A stretch of 64,000 nt of DNA from Streptomyces sp. NRRL S-646. Its GTDB lineage: Bacteria; Actinomycetota; Actinomycetes; Streptomycetales; Streptomycetaceae. Positions within the stretch are counted from its first letter, which is position 1; every line of letters begins with the position of its first letter. Where the stretch lies: positions 248,001 to 312,000 of the forward strand of contig NZ_JODC01000013.1 in NCBI RefSeq assembly GCF_000720765.1. Direction: 5' to 3'. The notes below the pieces were generated by a model. That model saw only the letters and a list, made by a program, of their open reading frames with translations. It did not search any database and was not told the DNA's origin. The translations under genes were made by a program, and so were the position numbers. Positions 19,201 through 26,368 of the stretch are shown in pieces.

Positions 19201-19347
19201 GAGGTCGAGGTCGGGGTCGAGGTCGGGGTCGAGGTCGATGCCGGTGTCGGCGTCATCGGGGGCGGTGTCGTCGGGGCCGTGGCCGTGGACTGCGGTGTCG
19301 TGGGAAAGTGCGTTCGTGGTGCCGGTGATCGCGGGCCGGTCGGTCAT
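13297..19347 (-). CDS. Type I PKS module KS-AT-(inactive KR)-cMT-ACP-TE
   Basis: 2016 residues. Ketosynthase (~55-480) has the active Cys in TACSTS and His in ETHGTGT and NLGHTG. Acyltransferase (~560-880) has nucleophile elbow GNSSGEY and LASHS at the selectivity motif, atypical for both malonyl (HAFH) and methylmalonyl (YASH) types. A following region looks like a structural KR half without an NADPH motif. Then come a C-methyltransferase (LEVGAGQADF, ~1360-1540), ACP (GGDSLMA) and a thioesterase with Ser in GGWSVG, Asp in LGIDGY and His in GSHFTV. It should extend a peptidyl chain by C2, methylate the alpha carbon, keep the ketone and release a beta-keto acid. The start overlaps the NRPS stop (ATGA). 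Confidence 0.93.
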   Translation of the reverse strand: MTDRPAITGTTNALSHDTAVHGHGPDDTAPDDADTGIDLDPDLDPDLDLDLDLDENSIAIVGMACRYPGAADVHELWENLKKGIDGISRFTEDELTAAGVPESVVRHPDHVPVRGVLDGGDRFDWAFFGYSPGEAARMDPQHRVFLETAFTALQDAGLDTRRADTWIGVFAGCDVPTADFVTEDGLATEMIARDKDFLATRVAYKLGLRGPAMTVQTACSTSLVATHTAVQSLLGHDCDVALAGGVSLRLPAGTGYVYQRGGIASPEGRCRPFDAGADGTVPGSGVGVVVLKRLADAVRDGDRIVAVIRGSAVNNDGSEKIGYTTPSVTGQREVIALAHERAGIGSHDVSYVETHGTGTAVGDPVELAGLSAAFGDTSDGRPRSRRCVLGAVKSNLGHTGSAAGVAGLIKTALMLRHRTLVPNAHFAEPSKELAESVFEVCRETGPWPGDGPLFAGVSAFGVGGTNAHMVLESPPVLPWREPEPEVPRLLCLSAPAEAGLDRLRTSLAERLTADADAPRLDDTAWTLARARQHFPLRTAHVVTGRETVREALLGPVAAVRAAEAPERAGIVLTMPGQSGLRPGSGRAAHALLPRFRTAFTRVREETLDRFAIDIAKVLDPGTPPEWLADTRNQQLVLFALGHALAEQLAAWDIRPTALLGNSSGEYVAAALAGVWDLSDAIGIVQARGEAMWAAPEGRMLAVSLTAAEAAALVAEHDGIGLAVDSPGHVVVSGRVEAAEAFAAELERRDVKFTVLRSPLASHSDVMAGAADVLRPVLARVPAQAPTVPVVSNLTGSWLTAEQAADPEYWAAHLCTTVRLSEGIGTLLDGPSALVLELGPGDSMTRYVRAHPAWSSADRTAAPTLGRAPGQEQESLLEAVGRVWERGLRPDWRDLFPGPQPRRTALPPVPLDSRPLPLHKPRHAARSAVPSGTGPLVTHRRWSRAGTTTEAVHGAVLVVSDAAEPGVGALVDAVSAPDAYRERAGWAQADADGFFDGPGGEDGRDRQAAVVAVLPPAEGTQVPDAVRLLAERTGERDVPLVLVARGVVDVLGEGEATRADAAELTAWVTRQARTGGRIQLLDLGPVDAGPVGRPRGRAGTALFAWRGAHWWGLDRETVAPDDVAGPPAPKRPAIGADGVPGAARLVRDLAAAGTPVGVFVAASPDRPVLGGVAAALPPVPAWDRTDRLSARPRVRAALDRYCAGLAGRHLLDTVRLAPGDLVADDGLRRRLDPASLLPRHTGMLIGMLAAEGWLTSAPGGAWRLGPDFAERVEQALRPGAELDEVPGLRRLLDHCAAALPEVLTGRRTPVGVLYPDGRPDLMREHLRDNRVVVGDASACLDSLVAAVHALPVDAGRPLNILEVGAGQADFASRLLDGWDARDHVAYHVTDISPLLVRRARERYADARAMAFSTYDLTRAPEEQGLVPGVYDLVVAYNSLHVAHDVRQAAGHLGRLLGPTGSLCLVEITRPGRWEHFVWGLAPGWWDFDDDLRTDSVHLDRATWHTALRDTGLTEVTCLPGTDEADHTLLIASRAGATDPRGGADLVRELATRAEESGCDAVVHLVGPDALGSPEPALGTPAALRHAATAERPVLAVTVDDAGPDPAQPMAERWRRAFDPPTDGPLRHVEVPLLDTAVLATLPALAVGTTLPPTVRLERPATPAPSPTRPEPTPTTPQPTGGAPAPGRPAVVVTEHDDPAAEALAEVWRDLLGVPSAAHGDDFFALGGDSLMAVHFVSRVKDRTGVALPLTAFAETARFGDLSALLRRATPAPREERETVPGLMVLRGTGTRTPLFLAAPAVGSSLCYRGLARRLGDDQPVYGIESPLLDGGLPGRARIEDIAEHHVDLLRRARPEGPYVVGGWSVGAMVAHEMARRLTAAGSPVEAVLGIDGYVIDTRGRPQYTLPELLLQGVRYQAQAALGRRPDIERMGGDQRVYRRAFQRNVSAMLRYTPRPVTADAMVFRAGADAAALARVRQRIGALYEGEVDVRAASGSHFTVLNDPHVERVATEFLQRRG
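19189..19240 (-). repeat. 6-bp repeats encoding an acidic DLDPDLDLDL linker
   Basis: Tandem GACCTC-type hexamers (read on the minus strand, with some GACCCC) encode about nine Asp-Leu or Asp-Pro pairs immediately before the ketosynthase. The acidic tail sits where an N-terminal docking segment would be expected, so it may help pair the PKS with the upstream NRPS. The hexamer run is slippage-prone. Confidence 0.75.
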
Positions 19348-22300
19348 GAGTTCTCCTCGTGGTTCTGCCGGCGGCGTACCGCCCGGGTGCCGCGGGCCCG
19401 GCCGCGGGACGCGCGGCCCGCGGCGGCGCGCTGTGCCGCCCCCCGGGTCCCCGTGCCGGCCCCACCGGCGGGGCCGCTGGTGCCGGCGGCCAGCGCGGTC
19501 GCCATCGTGTGCACCGTGGGGTGTTCGAACAGCCAGGTCAGGGGAAGGTCCGGAGCCAGCTCGGTGCGCAGGAGCCCGTGCAGGGCCGCCAGCAGCAGGG
19601 AGTTGCCCCCGAGGTCGAAGAAGTTGTCGTGGACGCCGACCTGTTCGGTCCGCAGCGCTGTGCACCAGGCCGCGGCGACGCGGCTCTCCAGTTCGGTCCG
19701 GGGCAGTTGGCGTGGTCCGCCGCCCGCCAGCTCGGCGAGGTCGGGCCGGGGCAGCGCGTTGTAGTCGACCTTGCCGTGCACGGTCCTGGGCAGTTCTCCG
19801 AGCAGGAGGATCGCGTCCGGCACCATGAAGCGCGGCAGCCGTCCGCGGAGCGCCCCGAGCACCTCGGTGGTGTCGACGGGGCTGCCGTCCCGCGCGACGA
19901 CATACGCGACGAGTTCGGCGGCCTCACCAGGGAACGCGCGCACCGCGCAGTGGGCGACGCCCGGAGTCCGCCGCAGCTGGTGTTCGATCTCGGCGGGCTC
20001 CACCCGGTGTCCGCGGACCTTGATCTGCCGGTCCAGGCGGCCCAGATAGTCGAGGGTGCCGTCGGGCAGCCAGCGGCCCAGGTCGCCGGTGCGGTAGACG
20101 CGCTCGGGGCGGCCCTCGGGGCCGGTGTCCCGGAAGGCACGCGCGGTGAGTTCGGGGTGGCGCCAGTACCCCGCGGACAGCGGGGTCCCGGCGATGCAGA
20201 TCTCGCCGGGGACCCCGGCCGGGCAGCGCCGGCCCTCGGCGTCGAGCACGTACAGGCGGGCACCCGTCACGGGGCGGCCGATCCGGCTCAGCGGTGCGGG
20301 GGCGTCGTAGTCCACCTGCTGGGTGCCGACGAAGACGGTGGCCTCCGTGGGACCGTAGGCGTTCAGGATCCGGTAGCCCGGGCGGCGGGCGGGCAGGGAC
20401 GTGATGGCCGCGCCGCCGACGATCAGCTGGCGCAGGCCGGGCAGTTCGTGGCCCAGCGACCAGATGAGCTCGGCGACGGGAGTGGCCGCCCAGGCGACGG
20501 TGATCTCCCGCTCGTCGAGCCAGCGGGCGAAGCCGTCGGGGCTCAGCGGCTGTTCGTACGGCAGCAGCACCGCACCCGCGGCCAGGGTGGGCCACACCTC
20601 GGCCTGCGCCACGTCGAAGCCGACGCTGACCCCGTGGCTGACCCGGTCCGCGGGGCCGAGACCGAGGAACTCCTGCTTCCACAGCGACAGTTGGGCCAGC
20701 CCGCCATGGGTGACCGCGGCGCCCTTGGGGCGGCCCGTGGTGCCGGAGGTGTAGAGGACGTAGGCGATGTCCGACGGCTCGGGAGAGGGAAACGAGTGGG
20801 TCGTCGGCACGGCCGGGGTGCGACGGGCGAGGGCCACGTCGACGGCGGGGACGGGCAGGCGCGCGAGGTCCAGGCCCAGGGCGGGGCTGGTGATCACGGC
20901 CCGGGTGCCGAGGTCGCGCAGGACGTAGTCGACGCGTTCGGCCGGGTAGTCGGGGTCGATCGGGCAGTAGGCACAGCCCGCCAGCCAGGCCGCCAGCATG
21001 GCCACCACGTAGTCGGCGCCGCGGTTCAGCAGCACCGCCACCACGGGCTGCTCCTCGGTGGCGTACGGCCGCAGCGCCTCGGCCAGCACGCCGGCCCGGG
21101 CGACGAGTTCGGCGTAGCTCAGGGTCTCGGCGTCGGTTCGCACGGCGGGGGCGCCGGGCTGCTCGGCGAGGTGCCGGGCGAGCAGCGCGGGGACGGTGGT
21201 CGCAGGGTAGGGGGCGGGGCCGGTCTCGTACGACGCGAGGAGCTCGCGTTCTGCCGGGTCCGTCAGGTCCAGGGTGGCCACCGGGCGGTCGAGCTGGTCC
21301 GCGAACCGGTCGAGCAGCCGGGCCAGCACGGCCGCGAGCCGCTCCGCGTCGACGGCCGTGATCCGGTCGCCGCGGTGGCTGAGGGTGCCCTCGATCCGGT
21401 CGCCGGTGACCCGGACGCCGAACAGCAGGCCGTACTTGACCGATTCGCCCGCCTGTGACACGGGCGCGAGCGGAGTGAGCCGGGCCGCTGCGAGCCGGCG
21501 TTCGGGCGCCTCGACCAGAGTGGCGAGAGTGACGTCGAGGTACGGCGTCCAGCCGGGCCTGCGCAGCGGGTTGAGCCGCTCCACGACCGTCTCGAACGCG
21601 ACGTCCCGGTGTTCCAGCGCGTCGAGGACGGTCTCATTCAGTTGTTCGAGCAGCGCGCCGAGCGTCATGTCCTCGGTGAGGGCGGAGCGCAGTGCGATCG
21701 TGTTCATGCAGGGGCCGATCACGCCCGCGGTCTCCGTGTCCCGGTTGCCCACCGGGGTGCCGAAGGTGAGGTCGTCCTGCCCGGTCCAGCGGTGCAGCGC
21801 CGCCGCCAGGGCCGTGGCGACCACCGTGAACCAGCTCACCCGGTACCGGGCCGCGACCTCCCGCACCCTGGGCAGCAGGTCCGGTGCGAAGGGCAGCGGT
21901 ACGACACCGTGCGGCTCGGGTTCCGGCACGGTCCCGAACGCCGGGTACGCGGGCGCCCCGGCCAGCCGCTCGGCCCACCGGCCGACCAGCGCACGCCCCT
22001 CGGCGTCGGCGGCCCTGGCCCGCTGGGCCTCGACGTACTGCCGGTACTGCACGGCCGGGCCGCGCCGATCGGACGCGCCGCGGTCCGCGGTGACCTCGCG
22101 CACCGGTTCGTCGAGGCGGTCGGCCAGCGAGCCCAGCAGCTCGCCGAGCCCACGGGCGATCTCCTCGGCGTCCGCGCGGCGGAAACGGTCCCCACGGTAG
22201 GACAGCAGGATCCGCGGCCGTTCACTGCCCGGGAACAGGGTCAGCGACAGCCCGAACTTCACCTGGTGGCCCCAGAACTCCTCGGGGAGCAGACGTTCGA

Positions 22301-24275
22301 GCAACGCGTCGCCGAGCCAGGTGCCGGACCGCGGCACGTCGTTGACGTTGACGTAGAAGTCGGTGTACGGCGTCCAGCCGGGTCGTTGCGGTGGTGCGAG
22401 GCGTTGCACCAGGGCGCCGAAAGGCACGTGCCGGTCGTCCAGCGCCTCGAAGACGGACTCCCGTGTGGCGTCCAGGAGTTGACCGATCGTCGTCGTCGCG
22501 GCGGCGCGGGATCTGAGCACCAGTGTGTTGAGGCAGGGGCCCACGGCCTCGGCGTCCTCCTGGGCCGCACGCGTGGTGGCCGGGGTGGCGAGGGTGAGGT
22601 CGTCCTGCCCGGTCCAGCGGTGCAGCACGGTCGCCAGGGACGCCGTGGCCACCGTGAACCAGGTGGCCCGGTGCGCGGACTGCACCGGGCGAAGCCGTGC
22701 CGCCAGGTCGTCCGGGAGCGGGACGGGCACACAGCCGTCGGGCTCGGCGGGCTCGGGCGGGGTGAGCGCAGGGTAGGGCGGGGCGCCGTCCAGCCGCCTG
22801 GCCCGGCGCTCCAGCGCCTCGTCCTGGGCGTCCGTGCGGGCATGCTGCGCACGGACGACGTCCCGGAACTGGACCGGGGGCGGCAGGTCGGGGGTGAGTC
22901 CGGGTGTGCCCGTCGCGCGGACGGCCGTGTGACAGGCCGCCAGGTCGCGCAGGAACACCGGGACCGACTCCCCGTCGAACGCCAGGTGGTGCACGCACAG
23001 CGCGAACACCTGCTCGTCGTCGGAGAGCCGCGCGAGCGTGGCGCGGAGCAGCCGGCCCGACGCCGGGTCGAAGGGCAGCCGGGTCTCGCGGCGCAGCCAC
23101 TCCACGGCCCACCGCTCCGCCCCGTCCGTGCCCGGACCGAAGGCCGTGGCGTCCTCCGCCACCACCTCCGGAGTCCAGTTTCCGGCCACGACCTGATGGA
23201 CCCGGCCGAGGTGCTCGACGAACCGGGTCCGCAGGATCTCGTGCCGCTCCACCAGCAGCGCGAGGGCCGCCGAGAGCGTCCCGGGGTCCAGCTCGCCGGC
23301 CACCCGCCACACGAGGTGCACCTGGTAGCGGCCGAGGTCGCGGCCGCGTTCCGCGAGCCAGACGTTCTGCTGGAACTCGGAGGCGGGTTCGGCGCCGTCC
23401 GGGGCGGGGCCGGGGTTGGAGGCCGCCGGATCGTCGCGGTCCTCGTCGATGCGGTCGGCGAGCGCCTGGAGGGTGGGGTGCTCGAAGACGTCCCGCAGCC
23501 CGAGCCGGACACCGAAGCGCTCGCCGACGAGGCCGACCAGGCGGGCGGCGAGGAGGGAGTGACCGCCGCGCTCGAAGAAGGAGCAGGTGGAGGTGAAGCC
23601 GTCGGTGTTGAGCAACTCCTGCCAGAGCGTGGCCAGTTGGGTGGCTGTGGGGGTGAGTGAGGGAAGGGCGGCGGTGGGTGTGCTCGGGGTGTCCTCGGCC
23701 GGCGTGGGGGTGGCGGCGGTCGTTCCGTCGGCGGCCGTCACCGCCCTCTCGTAGAAGTACCCGAGATCGCTGAGGAACGGCTCGGCGGATTCGGCGTCCC
23801 AGACGAGGTGGTGGACGCAGAGGGAGAGGACCTGTTCGTCGTCGCCGAGAAGGATCAGGGAGACGGTGAGCGGCCGGCCGGAGGCGAGGTCGAAGGGGTG
23901 ACGGGCGTCCTCGTCGAGGATGCGGGCCAGTTCGAGGGTGCGCTCGTCCTCGTCCGCCGCCCGCAGGTCCACGACTCGGGGCTCGGGCGCCCAGGCCGGG
24001 CCCACGAGCTGTCCGAGGCCGCCGAGGTGCTCGACGAACCGGGTCCGCAGGATCTCGTGCCGCTCCACCACCTCCGCCAGCGCCCGGCGCAGCTCCTCGG
24101 TCCGCAGCGCGGGACGGACCCGCCAGGCCAGGGGCACGTTGTACAGCCCGGTGCCCGGCTCCAGCCGCTCGGCGAACCAGATCCGCTCCTGGAACCCGGC
24201 CGCGGGGAGCGGGTGTTCGTCCGTGCCGGGTCCCGGCGTCGTGGTCGGCTCGAATGTGTCCGTTGTGTCCGTCAT
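19344..24275 (-). CDS. NRPS with split condensation domain: C(N-lobe)-PCP-C-C(C-lobe)-A-PCP
   Basis: 1643 residues from ATG 24275. Residues ~23-182 are only the N-lobe of a C domain (active site HHLVWDA, Gly changed to Ala). Next are PCP1 (~207-282, GGHS), a full C domain (~297-732, HHLAFDG), a second C-domain C-lobe without any HHxxxDG (~738-1000), an A domain (~1010-1510; TSGTTGRPKG, YGPTE, YRTGDL, GKVDY) and PCP2 (~1528-1600, GGNS). The two N-lobes share VERHEILRTRFVEHLG, and the two C-lobes share LHRWTGQDDLT and the PGWTPY segment. The start overlaps the flavoenzyme stop (ATGA). The product should pass to the PKS encoded next. The A pocket begins FDVAQA; substrate unknown. Confidence 0.92.
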   Translation of the reverse strand: MTDTTDTFEPTTTPGPGTDEHPLPAAGFQERIWFAERLEPGTGLYNVPLAWRVRPALRTEELRRALAEVVERHEILRTRFVEHLGGLGQLVGPAWAPEPRVVDLRAADEDERTLELARILDEDARHPFDLASGRPLTVSLILLGDDEQVLSLCVHHLVWDAESAEPFLSDLGYFYERAVTAADGTTAATPTPAEDTPSTPTAALPSLTPTATQLATLWQELLNTDGFTSTCSFFERGGHSLLAARLVGLVGERFGVRLGLRDVFEHPTLQALADRIDEDRDDPAASNPGPAPDGAEPASEFQQNVWLAERGRDLGRYQVHLVWRVAGELDPGTLSAALALLVERHEILRTRFVEHLGRVHQVVAGNWTPEVVAEDATAFGPGTDGAERWAVEWLRRETRLPFDPASGRLLRATLARLSDDEQVFALCVHHLAFDGESVPVFLRDLAACHTAVRATGTPGLTPDLPPPVQFRDVVRAQHARTDAQDEALERRARRLDGAPPYPALTPPEPAEPDGCVPVPLPDDLAARLRPVQSAHRATWFTVATASLATVLHRWTGQDDLTLATPATTRAAQEDAEAVGPCLNTLVLRSRAAATTTIGQLLDATRESVFEALDDRHVPFGALVQRLAPPQRPGWTPYTDFYVNVNDVPRSGTWLGDALLERLLPEEFWGHQVKFGLSLTLFPGSERPRILLSYRGDRFRRADAEEIARGLGELLGSLADRLDEPVREVTADRGASDRRGPAVQYRQYVEAQRARAADAEGRALVGRWAERLAGAPAYPAFGTVPEPEPHGVVPLPFAPDLLPRVREVAARYRVSWFTVVATALAAALHRWTGQDDLTFGTPVGNRDTETAGVIGPCMNTIALRSALTEDMTLGALLEQLNETVLDALEHRDVAFETVVERLNPLRRPGWTPYLDVTLATLVEAPERRLAAARLTPLAPVSQAGESVKYGLLFGVRVTGDRIEGTLSHRGDRITAVDAERLAAVLARLLDRFADQLDRPVATLDLTDPAERELLASYETGPAPYPATTVPALLARHLAEQPGAPAVRTDAETLSYAELVARAGVLAEALRPYATEEQPVVAVLLNRGADYVVAMLAAWLAGCAYCPIDPDYPAERVDYVLRDLGTRAVITSPALGLDLARLPVPAVDVALARRTPAVPTTHSFPSPEPSDIAYVLYTSGTTGRPKGAAVTHGGLAQLSLWKQEFLGLGPADRVSHGVSVGFDVAQAEVWPTLAAGAVLLPYEQPLSPDGFARWLDEREITVAWAATPVAELIWSLGHELPGLRQLIVGGAAITSLPARRPGYRILNAYGPTEATVFVGTQQVDYDAPAPLSRIGRPVTGARLYVLDAEGRRCPAGVPGEICIAGTPLSAGYWRHPELTARAFRDTGPEGRPERVYRTGDLGRWLPDGTLDYLGRLDRQIKVRGHRVEPAEIEHQLRRTPGVAHCAVRAFPGEAAELVAYVVARDGSPVDTTEVLGALRGRLPRFMVPDAILLLGELPRTVHGKVDYNALPRPDLAELAGGGPRQLPRTELESRVAAAWCTALRTEQVGVHDNFFDLGGNSLLLAALHGLLRTELAPDLPLTWLFEHPTVHTMATALAAGTSGPAGGAGTGTRGAAQRAAAGRASRGRARGTRAVRRRQNHEENS

Positions 24276-26065
24276 CGCGCGTCCCCTTCCCCGCAGGCGA
24301 GGTGGGCCGGCACGCCGGTGTGCTGGAAGATGCCCGCGGCGCGGCCGTCCTCCGTGAGGTCCGCGCAGATGGCGGCGTGGTCCGGCTCGTCCCCGCTCAC
24401 CGCGGCCTCGGCGGCGGCCCACAGGTCGGCGATGCGCCGCCTGGCCTCGGAGCAGTACATGTCGGCGAGCCCCTGCGGCCAGCTGTGACCGGTCTCGGCG
24501 AGCTTCGCCGCCCGGGCGAGCACGGCCGCCATGGTGAGGATCTCGTTGACGACGCCGTTGACGGAGATGACGATGCGTTCCTCGGCCAGCAGGTGGGAGG
24601 CTTCGGGGTAGCTGGCCCTGAGCCGCATCATGAACCCGGCCAGGTCCTTCGCCTGCCGTGTGGCGTACCGCGCGTGGCCGACGTTGCGCTCGCTGAGGCA
24701 GTCGGTGGGCAGGCCGGACAGATCCTCGGAGTCGTCGAGGCCGGCGGCCGTCCGCGGCTCGGGGTAGTAGGTGGGCAGGATGAGCCGCCCGGCCCAGTAG
24801 TCGAGCGCGAAGTCGACGCCGCCGGAGATCCGCAGTCCGCGCGCGTCACGCACCGCACGTTCCAGCGGCACGGGCACGGCGCAGCGGCGGGCCTTGCTCG
24901 GGCTGGATTCGAAGCCCTCGGCGCCCAGCAGGGACATGGCGCGATCCAGCGCACGCCAGGCCGCGAGCGAGCTGACGTTCTTCACGGCGAGCTGCTCGAA
25001 CGCCGTGTTGACCGGCCCGTCGGGGTCCGGCTGCTCCATGGTCCACGTGGTCACCGTGTCGATGGCGAAACAGTCGGCCGCGGTGGCCGCCAGCATCCGC
25101 TGGACCTCGTCGTACTGGTCGAGCGCGCGCCCGTCGACGGACCGGCGGGACGCGAAGTCCTGCGCCCACGCCGTACCGAGCCGGGCCAGCGCCAGCGACG
25201 GCGCGGCGATCAGGTAGTTGCGGCCGAGTATCGTCGCCAGGTTGGCGGCGCGCGGCATCCGCCCCCCGTAGCCTTCCTCGCCCTCCTCGACGAGCATCCG
25301 CTCGCGCCCCACCCGGACGTGGTCGAAGGTCAACGCCCCGTTCGGGAACCCCCGAAGCCCCATGAACCCGTGCCCGGCGTGCACCCGCAGGCCGGGTGTG
25401 TCGGCGTCCACGAAGAACAGCCGCCGGTGCGCGGTGCCCTCCTCGGTGACGGTCGCCGAGACGATCACGACATCGGCGATGGGCGCGTTGCCGACGAAGA
25501 CCTTGGACCCGGTGATCAGGAACGCCTCGCCGTTCTCGACGGGCTCGGCGACGGTACGGCGTTCGGTGTTGGCGGCCCCCTCCGGCTCGGTGTCCGCCGT
25601 ACAGGACACGGCACCGCACTCGACCCGGTCCTGGACGAAGTCCCGCAGCGCGCCCGGGGGCAGGTGGGGGAGGTAGCCGCTGAGCCCGATGGCGTTGTCG
25701 ATGGCGATGATGAGTGCGACCGCCACGGACCGGCTCGCCGCCTCGGTGACCACGCGGAAGATGTTGCGCGGGGACAGCCCCCAGCCGCCGCTCTGCTCGG
25801 GGACGCCCAGCTTGAGCAGCCCGCGCTTCTTGAGCTCGTCGACGAATCCGGCGGGAAGGGTGCCCGTCTCGTCCACGGCCTCCGGGTCGATCCACTCCGT
25901 CAGGAACCGGGCGATCTCTGCCACGGCGCGGTCACCGGCCGCCCGGTCGTCGGCAGGCTGGTCGGGAAAGGGGGCGAGCAGGCCCCAGCTCAGTTCTCCC
26001 GCGTAGAGGTTTTCGAGAAAACTCGGAGAATCGGGCCTGCTCAGCAGGTCTCGTGCGGACGCCAT
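24272..26065 (-). CDS. Acyl-CoA-dehydrogenase-like flavoenzyme (candidate warhead-forming enzyme)
   Basis: 597 residues of the acyl-CoA dehydrogenase fold: a helical N-terminal part, a beta middle domain (ITGSKVFVGNAPIADVVIVSATV) and a helical FAD-binding C-terminal part, longer than primary-metabolism members (~380-400). In epoxyketone clusters (epoxomicin, eponemycin, TMC-86A) such enzymes decarboxylate, desaturate and epoxidise the alpha-dimethyl-beta-keto acid released by the PKS; a relative in matlystatin biosynthesis makes a vinyl ketone. Its place as first gene of the operon with the NRPS and the cMT/TE PKS supports that role here. Ordinary fatty-acid oxidation is unlikely in this context. 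The exact reaction is inferred. Confidence 0.85.
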   Translation of the reverse strand: MASARDLLSRPDSPSFLENLYAGELSWGLLAPFPDQPADDRAAGDRAVAEIARFLTEWIDPEAVDETGTLPAGFVDELKKRGLLKLGVPEQSGGWGLSPRNIFRVVTEAASRSVAVALIIAIDNAIGLSGYLPHLPPGALRDFVQDRVECGAVSCTADTEPEGAANTERRTVAEPVENGEAFLITGSKVFVGNAPIADVVIVSATVTEEGTAHRRLFFVDADTPGLRVHAGHGFMGLRGFPNGALTFDHVRVGRERMLVEEGEEGYGGRMPRAANLATILGRNYLIAAPSLALARLGTAWAQDFASRRSVDGRALDQYDEVQRMLAATAADCFAIDTVTTWTMEQPDPDGPVNTAFEQLAVKNVSSLAAWRALDRAMSLLGAEGFESSPSKARRCAVPVPLERAVRDARGLRISGGVDFALDYWAGRLILPTYYPEPRTAAGLDDSEDLSGLPTDCLSERNVGHARYATRQAKDLAGFMMRLRASYPEASHLLAEERIVISVNGVVNEILTMAAVLARAAKLAETGHSWPQGLADMYCSEARRRIADLWAAAEAAVSGDEPDHAAICADLTEDGRAAGIFQHTGVPAHLACGEGDAR

Positions 26066-26368
26066 GGTCGTTTCCTATTCCCTTTCCGTTCATCTGCGGC
26101 AAGAATGCGCATGCGGAAAAAGATGCCGCAGGTGATCCTGGGCATTCAATGGGGGAAATGACAGTCGGGGCCTGCTGGAGAGGCATCCCGTGACGTGCGG
26201 AGACGACGGTCAAACCTGCCTTCGCTAGGGGATCCCACAGTGTTCGGCGAGGCAATTCCGGTTTTTCCCAGTGGCGGTCGGAACCTCTGGCGTGCGGGGC
26301 ATCGTGCGCCTACTTTCTCGTGCCATCGGCGATTTCCGCGCCGTTGACGAAGTGAGGTGGATTCCGCA
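26066..26368. promoter_or_regulatory. Divergent promoter region of the two cluster operons
   Basis: About 300 bp between the leftward flavoenzyme operon and the rightward PCP-C-PCP operon, with locally lower GC and AT-rich patches near 26070-26160 and 26255-26300. No gene is seen. The two operons must be controlled from here, so it is the most likely binding region for the cluster's SARP. I could not identify SARP heptamer repeats with confidence. Confidence 0.55.
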
